Notes: generated by a model from the letters alone, not told the origin. Shown: positions 36,430-45,619, counted from the first letter of the stretch. The stretch: 64,000 nucleotides of DNA from Sphingobacteriales bacterium (GCA_016235125.1 JACRLZ010000001.1:174645-238644), one strand, 5' to 3'. Made by a program: numbers and translations.

Positions 36430-38528
36430 TCCTCCCGGAATTTCAATTGCCATTGTAGTATTTTCTTAAACTCGGTAAAGATGAATTTATTGACACAGGC
36501 CCAGTTCTCATTACAGATAGTATGAAGTTCTGATAGCTGTTCATTATTAAATGCATTTGACTCGAAGTATAGATAGTTTGCACCAATAAAAGCCGATATT
36601 CTAGCTTTCAGAGAAGGATTACTATCATAAGCTCCGATTTCTATCCATGACTGTAATTCCTTTTTAAAAGGCGGCTCATGGGTGTCTTTTAACTCTACGA
36701 TTATATTATTAATTAGTTCTATCTGCAGCATTTGTCCTGAAAATATCTGCCTCATTGAATTCAACATTTCATTCATTTTTTTTAAAAACTCATCTGCTTT
36801 TTTACGAAAGTCAAAATATGTTCTGTATTTGTTCTTCAATAGTTCTGCTTCCTCTGCTCCTGATCTTGCCGCTCCAGCCAGGAAATAAAGTATGGCGACC
36901 TTATCTGAAGATTGTTGAACAGTCTTTAGCTCTTTTAGTTCGGTCTGTAGTTTCTCCAGCACCTGCGGAGCGTCCGATCTTTTATGTTTGATACCATCAA
37001 AATCAAAAGTTTTAATATCGGTCCGTTGTTCGGAGATAGTTTTCAGTAATTCAATATCGTTTGAAAGAGAGTTGAGTTTTCTAGAGAGGCTGGCAGTATC
37101 ATGATTAAATATATCGGCAAATTTTTTGTCTTTAAAATCGCAATTTGCGCTGAATAAATCTTCTTGTTCATCTACCTGCCTGTTGTTAAAGAAACCCAGG
37201 TATTCTTCGGGATAGCTGTTTTGATTGAATTCATGGCCAAGCAGTTTATCAAATTCAGATTCACCTACCTTATCTGCATCCATAGGCAATTGTACCCGTT
37301 CATATATTTTATTAGTGATCTGTTCCTGCAATTGTTCTTTTTGGCTAAACAAGAGCCAGGCTGGTTCGTTAGATATCTCCGCGGAGATCGCAAGGGCATT
37401 CAAATGTGCTATCCTGTCATCTGTAGAGGGATGCGAAGCCCACTGGTCTTTGAAATTAATCCTTGATATATTATTATTTCTGATGAACTCGTCACTAATA
37501 ACAGGTAAGCCATTTTCCAGCGGTAGTTTATGCTGGTCCGCCATAAGCAGCATCATGGCCCGTTGGTTAGGATAGATATTAGAGCTGATCTTCTTCTCCC
37601 TCAACAACTGATCGCATTTCTCCAATGTGAGATCATAACAAGAAGCGGCCATTTCGATTCTGCGAAGAGCAGTGCACAGGCTTTTACTTCCGCTTACACT
37701 GGCTGCTACCGCATCTGCATGGAATTCCATTTGACGTGACAGTCCCATATATTTTTTATTAATAAGCCCATACATTTGTCGTAATATCCATTGTATGGAT
37801 TGAGCGATCTTGGCGGTGATATTGGCAAAAAAAGCAAATACACCATCCAGCTTGGCCCAATTATGTAAAAAACTTGCATAGCTTTTATTATCAAAAAGCA
37901 TATTGTAAATAACCTTATTTACATTATAAACGAAAATGCCCAATTTCATACTCCGCTGTGAAAAATGGCCGAACTCATGCGCCATCACTGCTTTGAACTC
38001 ACTGATATTTAAAGAATTTACCAGGCCCAATCCTATTTGCAGATTTTTCTTGACCGGGAAAAGCATACTCCAGAAACTTGAATCATAAAAAACACATGCA
38101 TTGGCATCGGGAGACAAATATATTTTTTTGGGAAACTTTGTTTGAGTGTCCTTTGTCAATTGCCTGATGAATCCAAATAAAGCAGGTTGATCGGCCTCAG
38201 TTATTTCAACAATATTACCACTGTCATATTTAGCTACAGAAAACATGAATTTTACAAGGAAAACAAAGATCATGATACCAACTCCTATCAATCCTAACCC
38301 GGCGAAAATGGTAATGATCCTTGGAAAATTAATAATGATGCCAATGCCTCCGTAAAAACAACCAATGATTAGTGCAATCGACAATAACAGTAATAAAGCA
38401 TAAACGATAAAAAATAAAAAAATAGAACCCATTACACCGGATACTTCTTTTTTAAAAGCGGCAGAAGGATCAATCATGGAAGACGGAACATTGGCCGGGT
38501 TGGCAGGATATAAAAAATTGGGGGACAT
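36426..38528 (-). CDS. Membrane M48-family metallopeptidase
   Basis: 700 residues. Two or three membrane helices lie at about 33-98, followed by the zinc motif HEFGH at 184-188 in AVMAHEFGHFSQRSM. A downstream region (QMEFHADAVAASVSGS) supplies the third zinc ligand in the M48 fashion. The long C-terminal region (about 300 residues) is predicted helical and not seen in HtpX-type M48 proteins. M48 enzymes act in membrane protein quality control. Not HtpX itself. Confidence 0.85.
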   Translation of the reverse strand: MSPNFLYPANPANVPSSMIDPSAAFKKEVSGVMGSIFLFFIVYALLLLLSIALIIGCFYGGIGIIINFPRIITIFAGLGLIGVGIMIFVFLVKFMFSVAKYDSGNIVEITEADQPALFGFIRQLTKDTQTKFPKKIYLSPDANACVFYDSSFWSMLFPVKKNLQIGLGLVNSLNISEFKAVMAHEFGHFSQRSMKLGIFVYNVNKVIYNMLFDNKSYASFLHNWAKLDGVFAFFANITAKIAQSIQWILRQMYGLINKKYMGLSRQMEFHADAVAASVSGSKSLCTALRRIEMAASCYDLTLEKCDQLLREKKISSNIYPNQRAMMLLMADQHKLPLENGLPVISDEFIRNNNISRINFKDQWASHPSTDDRIAHLNALAISAEISNEPAWLLFSQKEQLQEQITNKIYERVQLPMDADKVGESEFDKLLGHEFNQNSYPEEYLGFFNNRQVDEQEDLFSANCDFKDKKFADIFNHDTASLSRKLNSLSNDIELLKTISEQRTDIKTFDFDGIKHKRSDAPQVLEKLQTELKELKTVQQSSDKVAILYFLAGAARSGAEEAELLKNKYRTYFDFRKKADEFLKKMNEMLNSMRQIFSGQMLQIELINNIIVELKDTHEPPFKKELQSWIEIGAYDSNPSLKARISAFIGANYLYFESNAFNNEQLSELHTICNENWACVNKFIFTEFKKILQWQLKFRED

Positions 38529-38627
38529 TGGTGGAAGCGATTTTGTGTCAATTTAGAAAATTCGGTTTTATTGTCAAATAATATCTTTGCTACCTGTTAT
38601 TGCAAAGATCAAATGCTCATTTTACCT

Positions 38628-38635
38628 TAATTTCG
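38628..38635 (+). promoter_or_regulatory. -7 box before the E2 gene
   Basis: TAATTTCG fits TAnnTTYG and lies 16 nt before the E2 start codon. A perfect TATCTTTG is also present at 38582-38589. The -33 element is not clear for either. Confidence 0.35.
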
Positions 38636-38651
38636 GCCAAATTTTCAGGCA

Positions 38652-40316
38652 ATGGCCGAAGTGATATTGATGCCCCGACTCAGCGATACAATGACCGAAG
38701 GTGTTATTGCTGCCTGGCATAAAAAAGTTGGCGACACTGTAAAGAAAGGCGAGCTGCTTGCAGAAATAGAAACAGATAAAGCTACCATGGAATTGGAAAG
38801 TTATAAAGACGGCACTCTTCTGCACATCGGCACTGATAAAGGTGGAAAACTGCAGGTCGATGATTTATTAGCCATTGTTGGCACTGCGGGGGAAGACATT
38901 TCTTCATTGATAAAAGGAAATAGTGCTGAAGCCACATCCACAAAAAAAGAAGAACCCAAAAAAGATAAACAACCAGAAACAAGCAACCTGCCTGCCGGAC
39001 AGGCAGGTCAGCAATCAGCTCTTGACATTTCAAAACTTGATGAGGTTGTGCTGATGCCCCGCCTCAGTGATACCATGGAAGCCGGAGTGATTGCTTCATG
39101 GAATAAAAATGTAGGCGATACAGTTAATAAAGGCGACGTATTGGCGGAGATAGAAACTGATAAGGCCACAATGGAGCTGGAGAGCTATAAGAATGGTACA
39201 TTATTATATATCGGTGCGCAAAAAGGCGAAAAGGTTCCTGTTAATGCATTGCTCTGTATTATTGGCGAAAAAGGAAAAGTGGATGTAGATTCAATTGTTG
39301 CCGCAGCAAAAAGCGGAACAATCAGCCAAATAAATCAGGAAGGCAAAAAAACAGAATCAGACGCCGGGGTTGAATCTGTTACTGCCAGCACACAAGCAAC
39401 AAATAGCAGTAATGGAAGAGTAAAAGCCTCACCGCTTGCAAAAAAAGTAGCAAAAGAAAAGGGTGTTGATCTGAAATTTTTGCATGGCACTGGCGATGGC
39501 GGAAGAATTATAAAAGCTGATATTGATAAATACACACCTGCTGCAGGCAGTTCTACCGGCAGCCCTGATTTAAAAACCTCAATGCCCTCTGCATTTACAG
39601 GAAATACGGAAGAAGGGTTCACAGATATTCCCAACTCACAGATGCGTGGCACAATTGCAAAACGTTTGGCAGAAAGTAAGTTCAGCGCCCCGCATTTCTA
39701 TCTTACGATGGAAATAAATATGGACAATACCATATCTGCAAGAGCTCAATTAAATGAAGTAAGCCCGGTTAAGATCAGCTTTAATGACATGATTGTAAAA
39801 GCAGTTGCCTTGTCATTGCGCCAGCATCCTGCAGTGAATGCTTCCTGGATGCCCGCCCGTACCGGTTCGTACGGGAATGATAAAATTCGCCGCTGGCATC
39901 ATATTCATATTGGAGTAGCCGTTGCCATTGAAGATGGTTTGATAGTTCCTGTTATACGTTTTGCCGATCAGAAAACATTGCCGCAGATAGCAGCTGAAAG
40001 CAAAGAACTGAGCGGAAAGGCAAGAAATAAAAAACTGCAACCCAGCGAATTCACCGGTAATACATTCACCATTTCCAATCTTGGCATGATGGACATTGAT
40101 GAGTTCACTGCCATTATCAATCCTCCCGACAGTTGTATTATGGCTGTAGGAAAAATAAAAGAAGTAGTGGTTAAAAAAGCTGACGGTTTCGGCATAAGCA
40201 ATGTAATGAAGATAACCATGAGTTGTGATCACAGGAGTGTGGATGGAGCTACCGGAGCCGGCTTTCTTCAAACATTCAAAAAATATCTTGAAAACCCGGT
40301 GATGATGCTTTTGTAA
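38652..40316 (+). CDS. pdhC: Pyruvate dehydrogenase E2 (dihydrolipoamide acetyltransferase)
   Basis: 554 residues. Two lipoyl domains (MAEVILMPRLSDTM..., DKATMEL with lipoyl-Lys43; and VVLMPRLSDTM..., DKATMEL with Lys171) are followed by an E3/E1-binding domain (VKASPLAKKVAKEKGVDL, about 275-310). The catalytic CAT domain ends with SCDHRSVDGATGAGF. It transfers acetyl to CoA in the PDH complex. E1 and E3 genes are not in the window. The linker between the lipoyl domains carries a 21-nt palindromic insert encoding LPAGQAG (residues 113-119). A strong intrinsic terminator follows. Confidence 0.95.
   Translation: MAEVILMPRLSDTMTEGVIAAWHKKVGDTVKKGELLAEIETDKATMELESYKDGTLLHIGTDKGGKLQVDDLLAIVGTAGEDISSLIKGNSAEATSTKKEEPKKDKQPETSNLPAGQAGQQSALDISKLDEVVLMPRLSDTMEAGVIASWNKNVGDTVNKGDVLAEIETDKATMELESYKNGTLLYIGAQKGEKVPVNALLCIIGEKGKVDVDSIVAAAKSGTISQINQEGKKTESDAGVESVTASTQATNSSNGRVKASPLAKKVAKEKGVDLKFLHGTGDGGRIIKADIDKYTPAAGSSTGSPDLKTSMPSAFTGNTEEGFTDIPNSQMRGTIAKRLAESKFSAPHFYLTMEINMDNTISARAQLNEVSPVKISFNDMIVKAVALSLRQHPAVNASWMPARTGSYGNDKIRRWHHIHIGVAVAIEDGLIVPVIRFADQKTLPQIAAESKELSGKARNKKLQPSEFTGNTFTISNLGMMDIDEFTAIINPPDSCIMAVGKIKEVVVKKADGFGISNVMKITMSCDHRSVDGATGAGFLQTFKKYLENPVMMLL
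38986..39008. repeat. Palindromic insert in the E2 linker
   Basis: Perfect 9-nt arms ACCTGCCTG / CAGGCAGGT with a CCGGA centre. The inner 21 nt encode LPAGQAG in frame. It closely matches the element in pyrC at 55018-55040. Confidence 0.85.
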
Positions 40317-40342
40317 AAAGTAAATTTTCATTTACATATAGT

Positions 40343-40369
40343 AAAGCCACCTTTCCGGTGGCTTTTTTA
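40343..40369 (+). terminator. Intrinsic terminator after the E2 gene
   Basis: Stem AAAGCCACC (40343-40351) with GGTGGCTTT (40357-40365), loop TTTCC, running into a T-tract. Located 27 nt after the E2 stop. Confidence 0.9.
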
Positions 40370-40515
40370 TTCACAATCCCGGGCTTTGGCAGATTTGTTG
40401 TTTTACGCTTTCCACTTAACCGGGGTAAGTGTATAATCTTAAACAGGAAATAAAAATTCCGTTACTAAAATACCGGATACATTTTCCAAGTTAGTTTACA
40501 TGAAAATCCAAATCT

Positions 40516-40716
40516 ATGGAAGACAAAGACCTGAAAGAATTCTCCTGGACTGCTTTTTTGCTTGTTACGGGTTTCAGTTTTTTCTTTTTCAGCAAAATCC
40601 TGCAAAAGCTTGATGGCACCGATCTGCCCCTGTTTTCATGGATCGGGGTTATTGCTATTGTGGCAGGCTCACTTAACAGTATCCGATCGATGATGGAAAA
40701 GGCAGAGAAAAAATAA
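40516..40716 (+). CDS. Small two-helix membrane protein
   Basis: 66 residues (MEDKDLKEFSWTAFLLVTG...). A polar N terminus, two hydrophobic helices (about 10-28 and 37-55) and a basic C terminus make it a plausible small membrane protein. Family not recognised. The 104-residue frame on the other strand (40491-40805) has no such order and looks like a shadow. Confidence 0.55.
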   Translation: MEDKDLKEFSWTAFLLVTGFSFFFFSKILQKLDGTDLPLFSWIGVIAIVAGSLNSIRSMMEKAEKK

Positions 40717-40872
40717 TTAACCACCACAAACTGCCTGACCAAAATCTCAGCATTATATTGTGGAAGCAGGAAAATGGTTTTTATCTCTTCCTTTTTGCAA
40801 TACAACCTTCAGGAAGATGTTCATTGAGCATTTGATTCGTGAATAAATTGATAAAAGATACTCCTCTTCTTC

Positions 40873-40900
40873 TTTGTCAATTCCCGGCTTATTAATTTTA
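40873..40900 (+). promoter_or_regulatory. Promoter with -7 box next to the ATG
   Basis: -33 TTTG at 40873-40876, 16-nt spacer, then -7-like TAATTTTA at 40893-40900. The ATG of the next gene is at 40905, so the transcript would have essentially no leader. Confidence 0.45.
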
Positions 40901-40904
40901 GCTT

Positions 40905-41810
40905 ATGATGAAACCTGTCGCTTTCATTATTTCCTTATTACTCGTTTTTTCCTCCCCACCCCCCGGCAAAAAAGAGCAATTGCTTTTATTAAGCAAAAAA
41001 TATTTTCCGGAAAATTATACCGTATTGAAAGAGTACGATGAAAAAGCAATAGATGGCCTGTCAAATGGAGATTTGCTAAAAGATTTTGTTTCCGATGTTT
41101 CTACAATCGTACATGAAGGATACCATCATTACCTGGGTCTCCACAGCAGCTACTATACAGCCACTATGAACTACAGGATAAATGATACTCTTTCATTTTC
41201 GGTAAAGAACTTTAAAACTTTTCCTTCCAGAGAGATCAGTAATATCGTTGCCCCGGCAACTCAAAAAAAAATATTCAGGTACGAAACCTATGTAAATGCA
41301 AAGGATAAATATCATGTCACGCAGCAATATGGAATCCGGGGTTTGCTGGAAGAATGTGTGGCTTATTATCACTCTTTTGCTACGGATATAAAACTATTTG
41401 GTTACTATAAAGACAATTATGGCTGGAAAGATGCGGGGCCATGGATGAAGTATCTTAGCAATGTGGCAAGCTACCGCTTTGCCATTACAGAATTTGAGCT
41501 ATTTATTTCCTGGTATATGCAGTATGCCAAAGAAAAATATCTCCAGGTTTACCGGGATATCACCAATGATACAGGCCTGAAAAAGCTTTTTGTCTTTCTT
41601 GATGGAGAAAATACAAGGCTTGCGTCTGAATATGAAAAAAACAGGGCGGTTATACTTAAACAGTTTGAAGGCATTCTGCAGGTAAGGGATAATTTTATTT
41701 ACAACAGGAACACCCACAGCGGGAATGGCTTATATGACAAAGAGGTGAAAGACATGGCGGACCTGCTGCAAAAACCGGAACATAAAATCCTGAACGAACT
41801 TCGCCAATAA
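40905..41810 (+). CDS. Exported putative zinc metallopeptidase (HEGYH)
   Basis: 301 residues with an N-terminal signal peptide or anchor (about 1-17). His70-Glu71-x2-His74 (STIVHEGYHHYLG) is followed 75 residues later by Glu149/Glu150 in RGLLEECVAYYHSF, the layout of a gluzincin-type zinc site. The rest is helical (DIKLFGYYKDNYGW ... FELFISWYMQYAKEKYLQVY). Family not recognised, so activity is inferred from these residues only. It stands upstream of the GbsR/MarR regulator. Confidence 0.65.
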   Translation: MMKPVAFIISLLLVFSSPPPGKKEQLLLLSKKYFPENYTVLKEYDEKAIDGLSNGDLLKDFVSDVSTIVHEGYHHYLGLHSSYYTATMNYRINDTLSFSVKNFKTFPSREISNIVAPATQKKIFRYETYVNAKDKYHVTQQYGIRGLLEECVAYYHSFATDIKLFGYYKDNYGWKDAGPWMKYLSNVASYRFAITEFELFISWYMQYAKEKYLQVYRDITNDTGLKKLFVFLDGENTRLASEYEKNRAVILKQFEGILQVRDNFIYNRNTHSGNGLYDKEVKDMADLLQKPEHKILNELRQ

Positions 41811-41836
41811 CCAGGCTGCACTAACTTTCAAAAAAT

Positions 41837-41868
41837 TTTGAAATTTCGGAACAGCTACCATAGCTTCG
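41837..41868 (+). promoter_or_regulatory. Promoter of the GbsR/MarR-type gene
   Basis: -33 TTTG at 41837-41840, 20-nt spacer, then -7 TAGCTTCG at 41861-41868. The ATG is at 41873, at the predicted transcript start, so this mRNA should be leaderless. Confidence 0.65.
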
Positions 41869-41872
41869 CTGT

Positions 41873-42379
41873 ATGAAACTCACTGAAGCCCGTCAGCAAT
41901 TTATAAGCAGTTGGGGTGCTTTCGGCACCCATTGGGGGATCAACCGCACTATGGCACAAATTCATGCCTTGCTGCTTGTAAGCCCCGAAGCCCTTACACA
42001 GGATGATATCATGGAGGAACTCGACATCAGCCGGGGCAATACCAATATGAACATCCGGGAGCTTATCAACTGGGGCCTGGTGGAAAGAGTGTTGCTGCCG
42101 GGTGAAAGAAAAGAATACTTTTCCGCAGAAAAAAATATGTGGAAAGTGGTTAAGAAGATTGTAAAGGAAAGAAAGAAAAGGGAACTGGAACCCATGCTGC
42201 AGCTATTGGATAAATTGGAAGAAGTAGAAGGGGATAAAAGAGATAAGAACGTAAAAACATTTATTGACACGGTAAGCAGCATAAAAAAACTGGGACGGCA
42301 GGCAGATAAAACACTTGATATAATGATAAAGGCAGAAGAAAGCTGGTTTATCGGTTCCCTGATGAAAATATTTAAATAA
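41873..42379 (+). CDS. GbsR/MarR-family transcriptional regulator
   Basis: 168 residues. Winged helix-turn-helix: QIHALLLVSPEALTQDDIMEELDISRGNTNMNIRELINWGLVERV (about 30-75) followed by a beta-wing (PGERKEYFSAE) and a helical dimerisation C terminus. Strong match to the GbsR subfamily of MarR. The next gene, 5 nt downstream, is a membrane protein that is its likely co-transcribed partner. Effector unknown. Confidence 0.9.
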   Translation: MKLTEARQQFISSWGAFGTHWGINRTMAQIHALLLVSPEALTQDDIMEELDISRGNTNMNIRELINWGLVERVLLPGERKEYFSAEKNMWKVVKKIVKERKKRELEPMLQLLDKLEEVEGDKRDKNVKTFIDTVSSIKKLGRQADKTLDIMIKAEESWFIGSLMKIFK

Positions 42380-42384
42380 TAAAC

Positions 42385-42795
42385 ATGAGATCGTTTAAAG
42401 CATTTGATCTGTTTGTTCAACTGATATTGATTTTAATTATTGCAGCAGCATTTATAATTAGCGACCCTGAAAAATTGAACCCATTGCCATTTATCCTGGT
42501 ATACGGCGGTTTACAAATTATCAGTATTCTTGCACATTTTGCCTATAGCAATCAGGCATGGAAAAAAGTTGCATGGAGAAAATATCATTTGATAGGTACA
42601 GCGCTGGTAGTTGCCGGTATTATTTTTGCCATTTTGCAGAGTTCTGCCGCCCGTTCAGAAGATAAAGATGATAAATACAATATGGCCGGATTAGAAACCC
42701 TGATTTATATAACTATCCCGGCAATTCTGCTTGCACTTTTCTATTCCGTAATAACATTTGCAGAATGGAATAATATGAGAAAGAAAAATATTTAG
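42385..42795 (+). CDS. Four-helix membrane protein
   Basis: 136 residues with four hydrophobic helices (about 8-27, 34-52, 65-85, 105-125). No family recognised. It follows the GbsR/MarR gene by 5 nt, so it is probably its regulatory partner or target. Confidence 0.65.
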   Translation: MRSFKAFDLFVQLILILIIAAAFIISDPEKLNPLPFILVYGGLQIISILAHFAYSNQAWKKVAWRKYHLIGTALVVAGIIFAILQSSAARSEDKDDKYNMAGLETLIYITIPAILLALFYSVITFAEWNNMRKKNI

Positions 42796-42845
42796 TCGCC
42801 TGCCTCTATAATTATTATCCCCTTGCTATTTGAAAATATTTTACC

Positions 42846-43214
42846 ATGAACGAAAAGAAAAAAACACTGGTACTCGGCGCATCCGGCAATCCTTCCCGTT
42901 ACAGTTATCTGGCTGTTCAGAGGTTAAGAAGTCATGGTCATCCTGTTGTCGCCATCGGCAGGGCACATACTTTTGTTGCTGATGTGCCGGTAGAAACCGA
43001 AAAAAAGGAGTTTGATGAAATAGATACCATAACTCTTTATATTAACCCTCAGCATCAAAAAGAATATTACGATTATATTCTCTCCCTGAAACCGAAACGC
43101 ATCATCTTTAATCCCGGCGCAGAGAATGAGGAACTGGAAGAATTGGCACATAAACAGAATATCCAAACCCTGGATGCCTGCACATTGGTGCTTTTAAGCA
43201 CAAACCAATACTGA
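42846..43214 (+). CDS. CoA-binding protein (CoA_binding_2 / YccU-like)
   Basis: 122 residues, Rossmann fold of the succinyl-CoA-synthetase alpha type. TLVLGASGNPSRYSYLAVQRLRSHGHPVVAIGR is the nucleotide-binding start and IDTITLYINPQHQKEYYDYI the middle, ending PKRIIFNPGAENEELEELA. CoA binding is known for this family; its physiological role is unsettled. A U-rich hairpin (43219-43240) lies just after the stop. Confidence 0.9.
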   Translation: MNEKKKTLVLGASGNPSRYSYLAVQRLRSHGHPVVAIGRAHTFVADVPVETEKKEFDEIDTITLYINPQHQKEYYDYILSLKPKRIIFNPGAENEELEELAHKQNIQTLDACTLVLLSTNQY

Positions 43215-43218
43215 ACTC

Positions 43219-43240
43219 GTATTTTTTTTCGAAAAAATAC
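43219..43240 (+). terminator. A/T-rich hairpin with TTCG loop
   Basis: Perfect 9-bp stem GTATTTTTT (43219-43227) with AAAAAATAC (43232-43240) and a TTCG loop, 5 nt after the CoA-binding protein stop. There is no U-tract beyond it, so termination is unsure. Confidence 0.4.
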
Positions 43241-43425
43241 CAACTGCCATCTGCACACTTACTACTTTCTCCGAGTACTACCACCCGATCTTTCATGTTT
43301 TAGCATATCAACACTTGCCTTTTTTTAAAATAATCACAAATCTTGTGTCACCGTCCCCCCTGAAAACTGCAGTTGATTAATCCTGACTGCCGAACAATAT
43401 CCTATTGACTTAAAAAAAGTTCAGA

Positions 43426-43899
43426 ATGAAAAACCTTCGTGCCCCGATGCTTTGTGCATGCCTAATGCTTTGCAGCTTTTTTGCAATAAGCCAGACAGAC
43501 AAAACACCGATTAATGAGCCTGACTACAACAGGCCAAAGCTTTTCAACAATCTTCCTGAGAGGATCTCATTTAACCCGGAAAGCTTCTTCAGTTTTCAGA
43601 ATAAACAAGCCGGATCAGATGTCCGTGTAAGTCTTTCTGACAAACAGCAAATTCCCTTCGAAGGAACTCTTGTTTCTTCAGGAGAAAACATTCCGGGGAA
43701 AGCTCAGTCACTCGTAATCAGGTCCACCAATTACAATGGCGCTACCCTTTCTTTATCAAAAAGGGTAAATGAGGATGGCTCCGTTACATATATCGGAAGA
43801 TTGCTCAGTTTTAAGCATGGCGATCTGTTTGTACTGCAGCAATCAGAAGGACATTATGAATTAGTAAAGAAAAATTTTTATGACCTGGTAAATGAATAA
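43426..43899 (+). CDS. Exported protein upstream of a metzincin
   Basis: 157 residues with a signal peptide (about 1-22, ending AISQ). The mature part is beta-rich (VRVSLSDKQQIPFEGTLVSSGENI..., NGATLSLSKRVNEDGSVTYIGRLLSF). No family recognised. It lies 70 nt upstream of a secreted metzincin, so a propeptide, inhibitor or chaperone role is plausible but unproven. Confidence 0.7.
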   Translation: MKNLRAPMLCACLMLCSFFAISQTDKTPINEPDYNRPKLFNNLPERISFNPESFFSFQNKQAGSDVRVSLSDKQQIPFEGTLVSSGENIPGKAQSLVIRSTNYNGATLSLSKRVNEDGSVTYIGRLLSFKHGDLFVLQQSEGHYELVKKNFYDLVNE

Positions 43900-43969
43900 A
43901 CCTGTTTTATAGCCCGTTTTAAATCCGTATCCTGTACACCTATTGAAAAACCTAAAAATCCGACTTGTT

Positions 43970-45568
43970 ATGAAATCCCTTTACAAATCCGTACTTGCTG
44001 CCTTGCTGCTTACAGGAGCATTCAATGCACAATCGCAGGTTCCGGTATTAAGCAGTTACCCGTCTGCCACATCTGTTATTTTCCTTGATTTCGATGGGCA
44101 TACTGTTGATAACACCGCATGGAACTATAATGGCCCTATCTATTGCGGCAGTTCCGGAATGACTAATACACAGATCACTGAAGTATTTAACAGGGTGGCA
44201 GAAGATTTTCGTCCGTTTAATGTGAACATTACAACAGACTCTGCAAAATATCTTGCTGCACCTGCTGCAAACAGGATGAGGGTGGTACTCACCGATTCAT
44301 CCAGTTGGTATGGATCTGCCGGTGGCGTAGCTTTTGTAGGCTCCTTTACATGGGGTGATGGCACTCCCTGTTTTGTTTTTTCGGCCCTGCTGAATCACAA
44401 TTCAAAGAAAGTATCGGAAGCAGCTTCACATGAAGCAGGCCACACCTTAGGCTTATATCATCAATCTACGTATAATGCAAGCTGTGTAAAAACATCAGAA
44501 TATAATTATGGCCAGGGCACAGGAGAAATAGGCTGGGCGCCGATAATGGGTTCAGGCTACACTCAGAATCTGACCTTGTGGAATAATGGGCCTAATTCCT
44601 ACGGATGCAATAACATTCAAAGCGATCTTGATGTGATTACAAACGGAACAAATGGATTTACATTCCGTAGCGACGATCATTCGGCTACATTCGCCGGAGC
44701 TACCACTGCTACTTTTTCCAATAACCAGTTTACAGTAAACGGTGTGGTGGAGCAGAACACCGACCTCGATATGTTTAAATTCACCACCACTACTGCCCAG
44801 AGATTTATTTTAGATGCAATACCTTATAATGTCGGCACCGGCAATTCAGGCTCTGACCTTGATATGCAGGTAACACTTTATAACAGTGCGCAAACACAAC
44901 TGAATGTGTATAACCCGGGCACTTTATTAAGTTCCGTTATTGATTCCATACTGAATGCTGGTACCTATTACCTGAAAATTGAAGGAAAAGGAAATATCTA
45001 TGCCCCTAACTATGCAAGCCTTGGCTCTTATTCATTGGCAGGTAGTCTGAGCTCAGCAACATTGCCTCTCAGAAAGCTGGAACTGCGTGGTGTAAATAAT
45101 AATGATATTCATCAGCTCAGCTGGATCATTGATGCAGATGAGCAGATCGAAAAACAAGTGCTTGAGTTTTCAAACGATGGCAGAAACTTTGAAACATTGA
45201 CAGAACCCGCAAATAACAGCAGGGCATATGCATACAGGCCAAATTTCAATGGTACAATTCAATACAGGCTGAGTGTAACATTTGATAATGGCCGCCAATA
45301 CTATTCCAAAGTAGTGACACTTCGTACAGCAGGTACTATTGCAAAACCAAGTCTTATCAGCAATCTTATCAGCAGTAACGCTATCGAAGTATCAAGCCCT
45401 GGTGAATATGATTACAGCATCTATGACTTCAATGGCAAAAACCTGTTGAAAGGTAAGCTGACAACAGGCAGCAATAATATAACAGTGCCGGGTGCATCCG
45501 GTGGTATGTATTTGATCCGGTTTACGAATAATACTGGTCAGTGGATAGATAAATTTGTGCGGCAATAA
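43970..45568 (+). CDS. T9SS-secreted metzincin metalloprotease
   Basis: 532 residues from the ATG at 43970; the frame is open to a TTG at 43943 that has no signal peptide logic. The signal peptide ends FNAQSQ. A catalytic domain follows with HEAGHTLGLYH at 154-164 (H154, E155, H158, H164; the metzincin HExxHxxGxxH). A pre-peptidase-like beta domain (ATFSNNQFTVNGVVEQNTDLDMFKF...) comes next. The C-terminal T9SS sorting domain (last 75 residues) ends GGMYLIRFTNNTGQWIDKFVRQ. The protein would be exported by T9SS and anchored or released at the cell surface. Confidence 0.88.
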   Translation: MKSLYKSVLAALLLTGAFNAQSQVPVLSSYPSATSVIFLDFDGHTVDNTAWNYNGPIYCGSSGMTNTQITEVFNRVAEDFRPFNVNITTDSAKYLAAPAANRMRVVLTDSSSWYGSAGGVAFVGSFTWGDGTPCFVFSALLNHNSKKVSEAASHEAGHTLGLYHQSTYNASCVKTSEYNYGQGTGEIGWAPIMGSGYTQNLTLWNNGPNSYGCNNIQSDLDVITNGTNGFTFRSDDHSATFAGATTATFSNNQFTVNGVVEQNTDLDMFKFTTTTAQRFILDAIPYNVGTGNSGSDLDMQVTLYNSAQTQLNVYNPGTLLSSVIDSILNAGTYYLKIEGKGNIYAPNYASLGSYSLAGSLSSATLPLRKLELRGVNNNDIHQLSWIIDADEQIEKQVLEFSNDGRNFETLTEPANNSRAYAYRPNFNGTIQYRLSVTFDNGRQYYSKVVTLRTAGTIAKPSLISNLISSNAIEVSSPGEYDYSIYDFNGKNLLKGKLTTGSNNITVPGASGGMYLIRFTNNTGQWIDKFVRQ

Positions 45569-45619
45569 ATTTTTCTTTCCCGCTACAGCGGGGTATTAAT
45601 CCGTACCCCTTTTTTAATC

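Noticed and set aside
40491..40805. 104-residue minus-strand frame opposite the small membrane protein
   Set aside because: Lacks a consistent signal or membrane topology; the 66-residue plus-strand frame has a clearer two-helix pattern.
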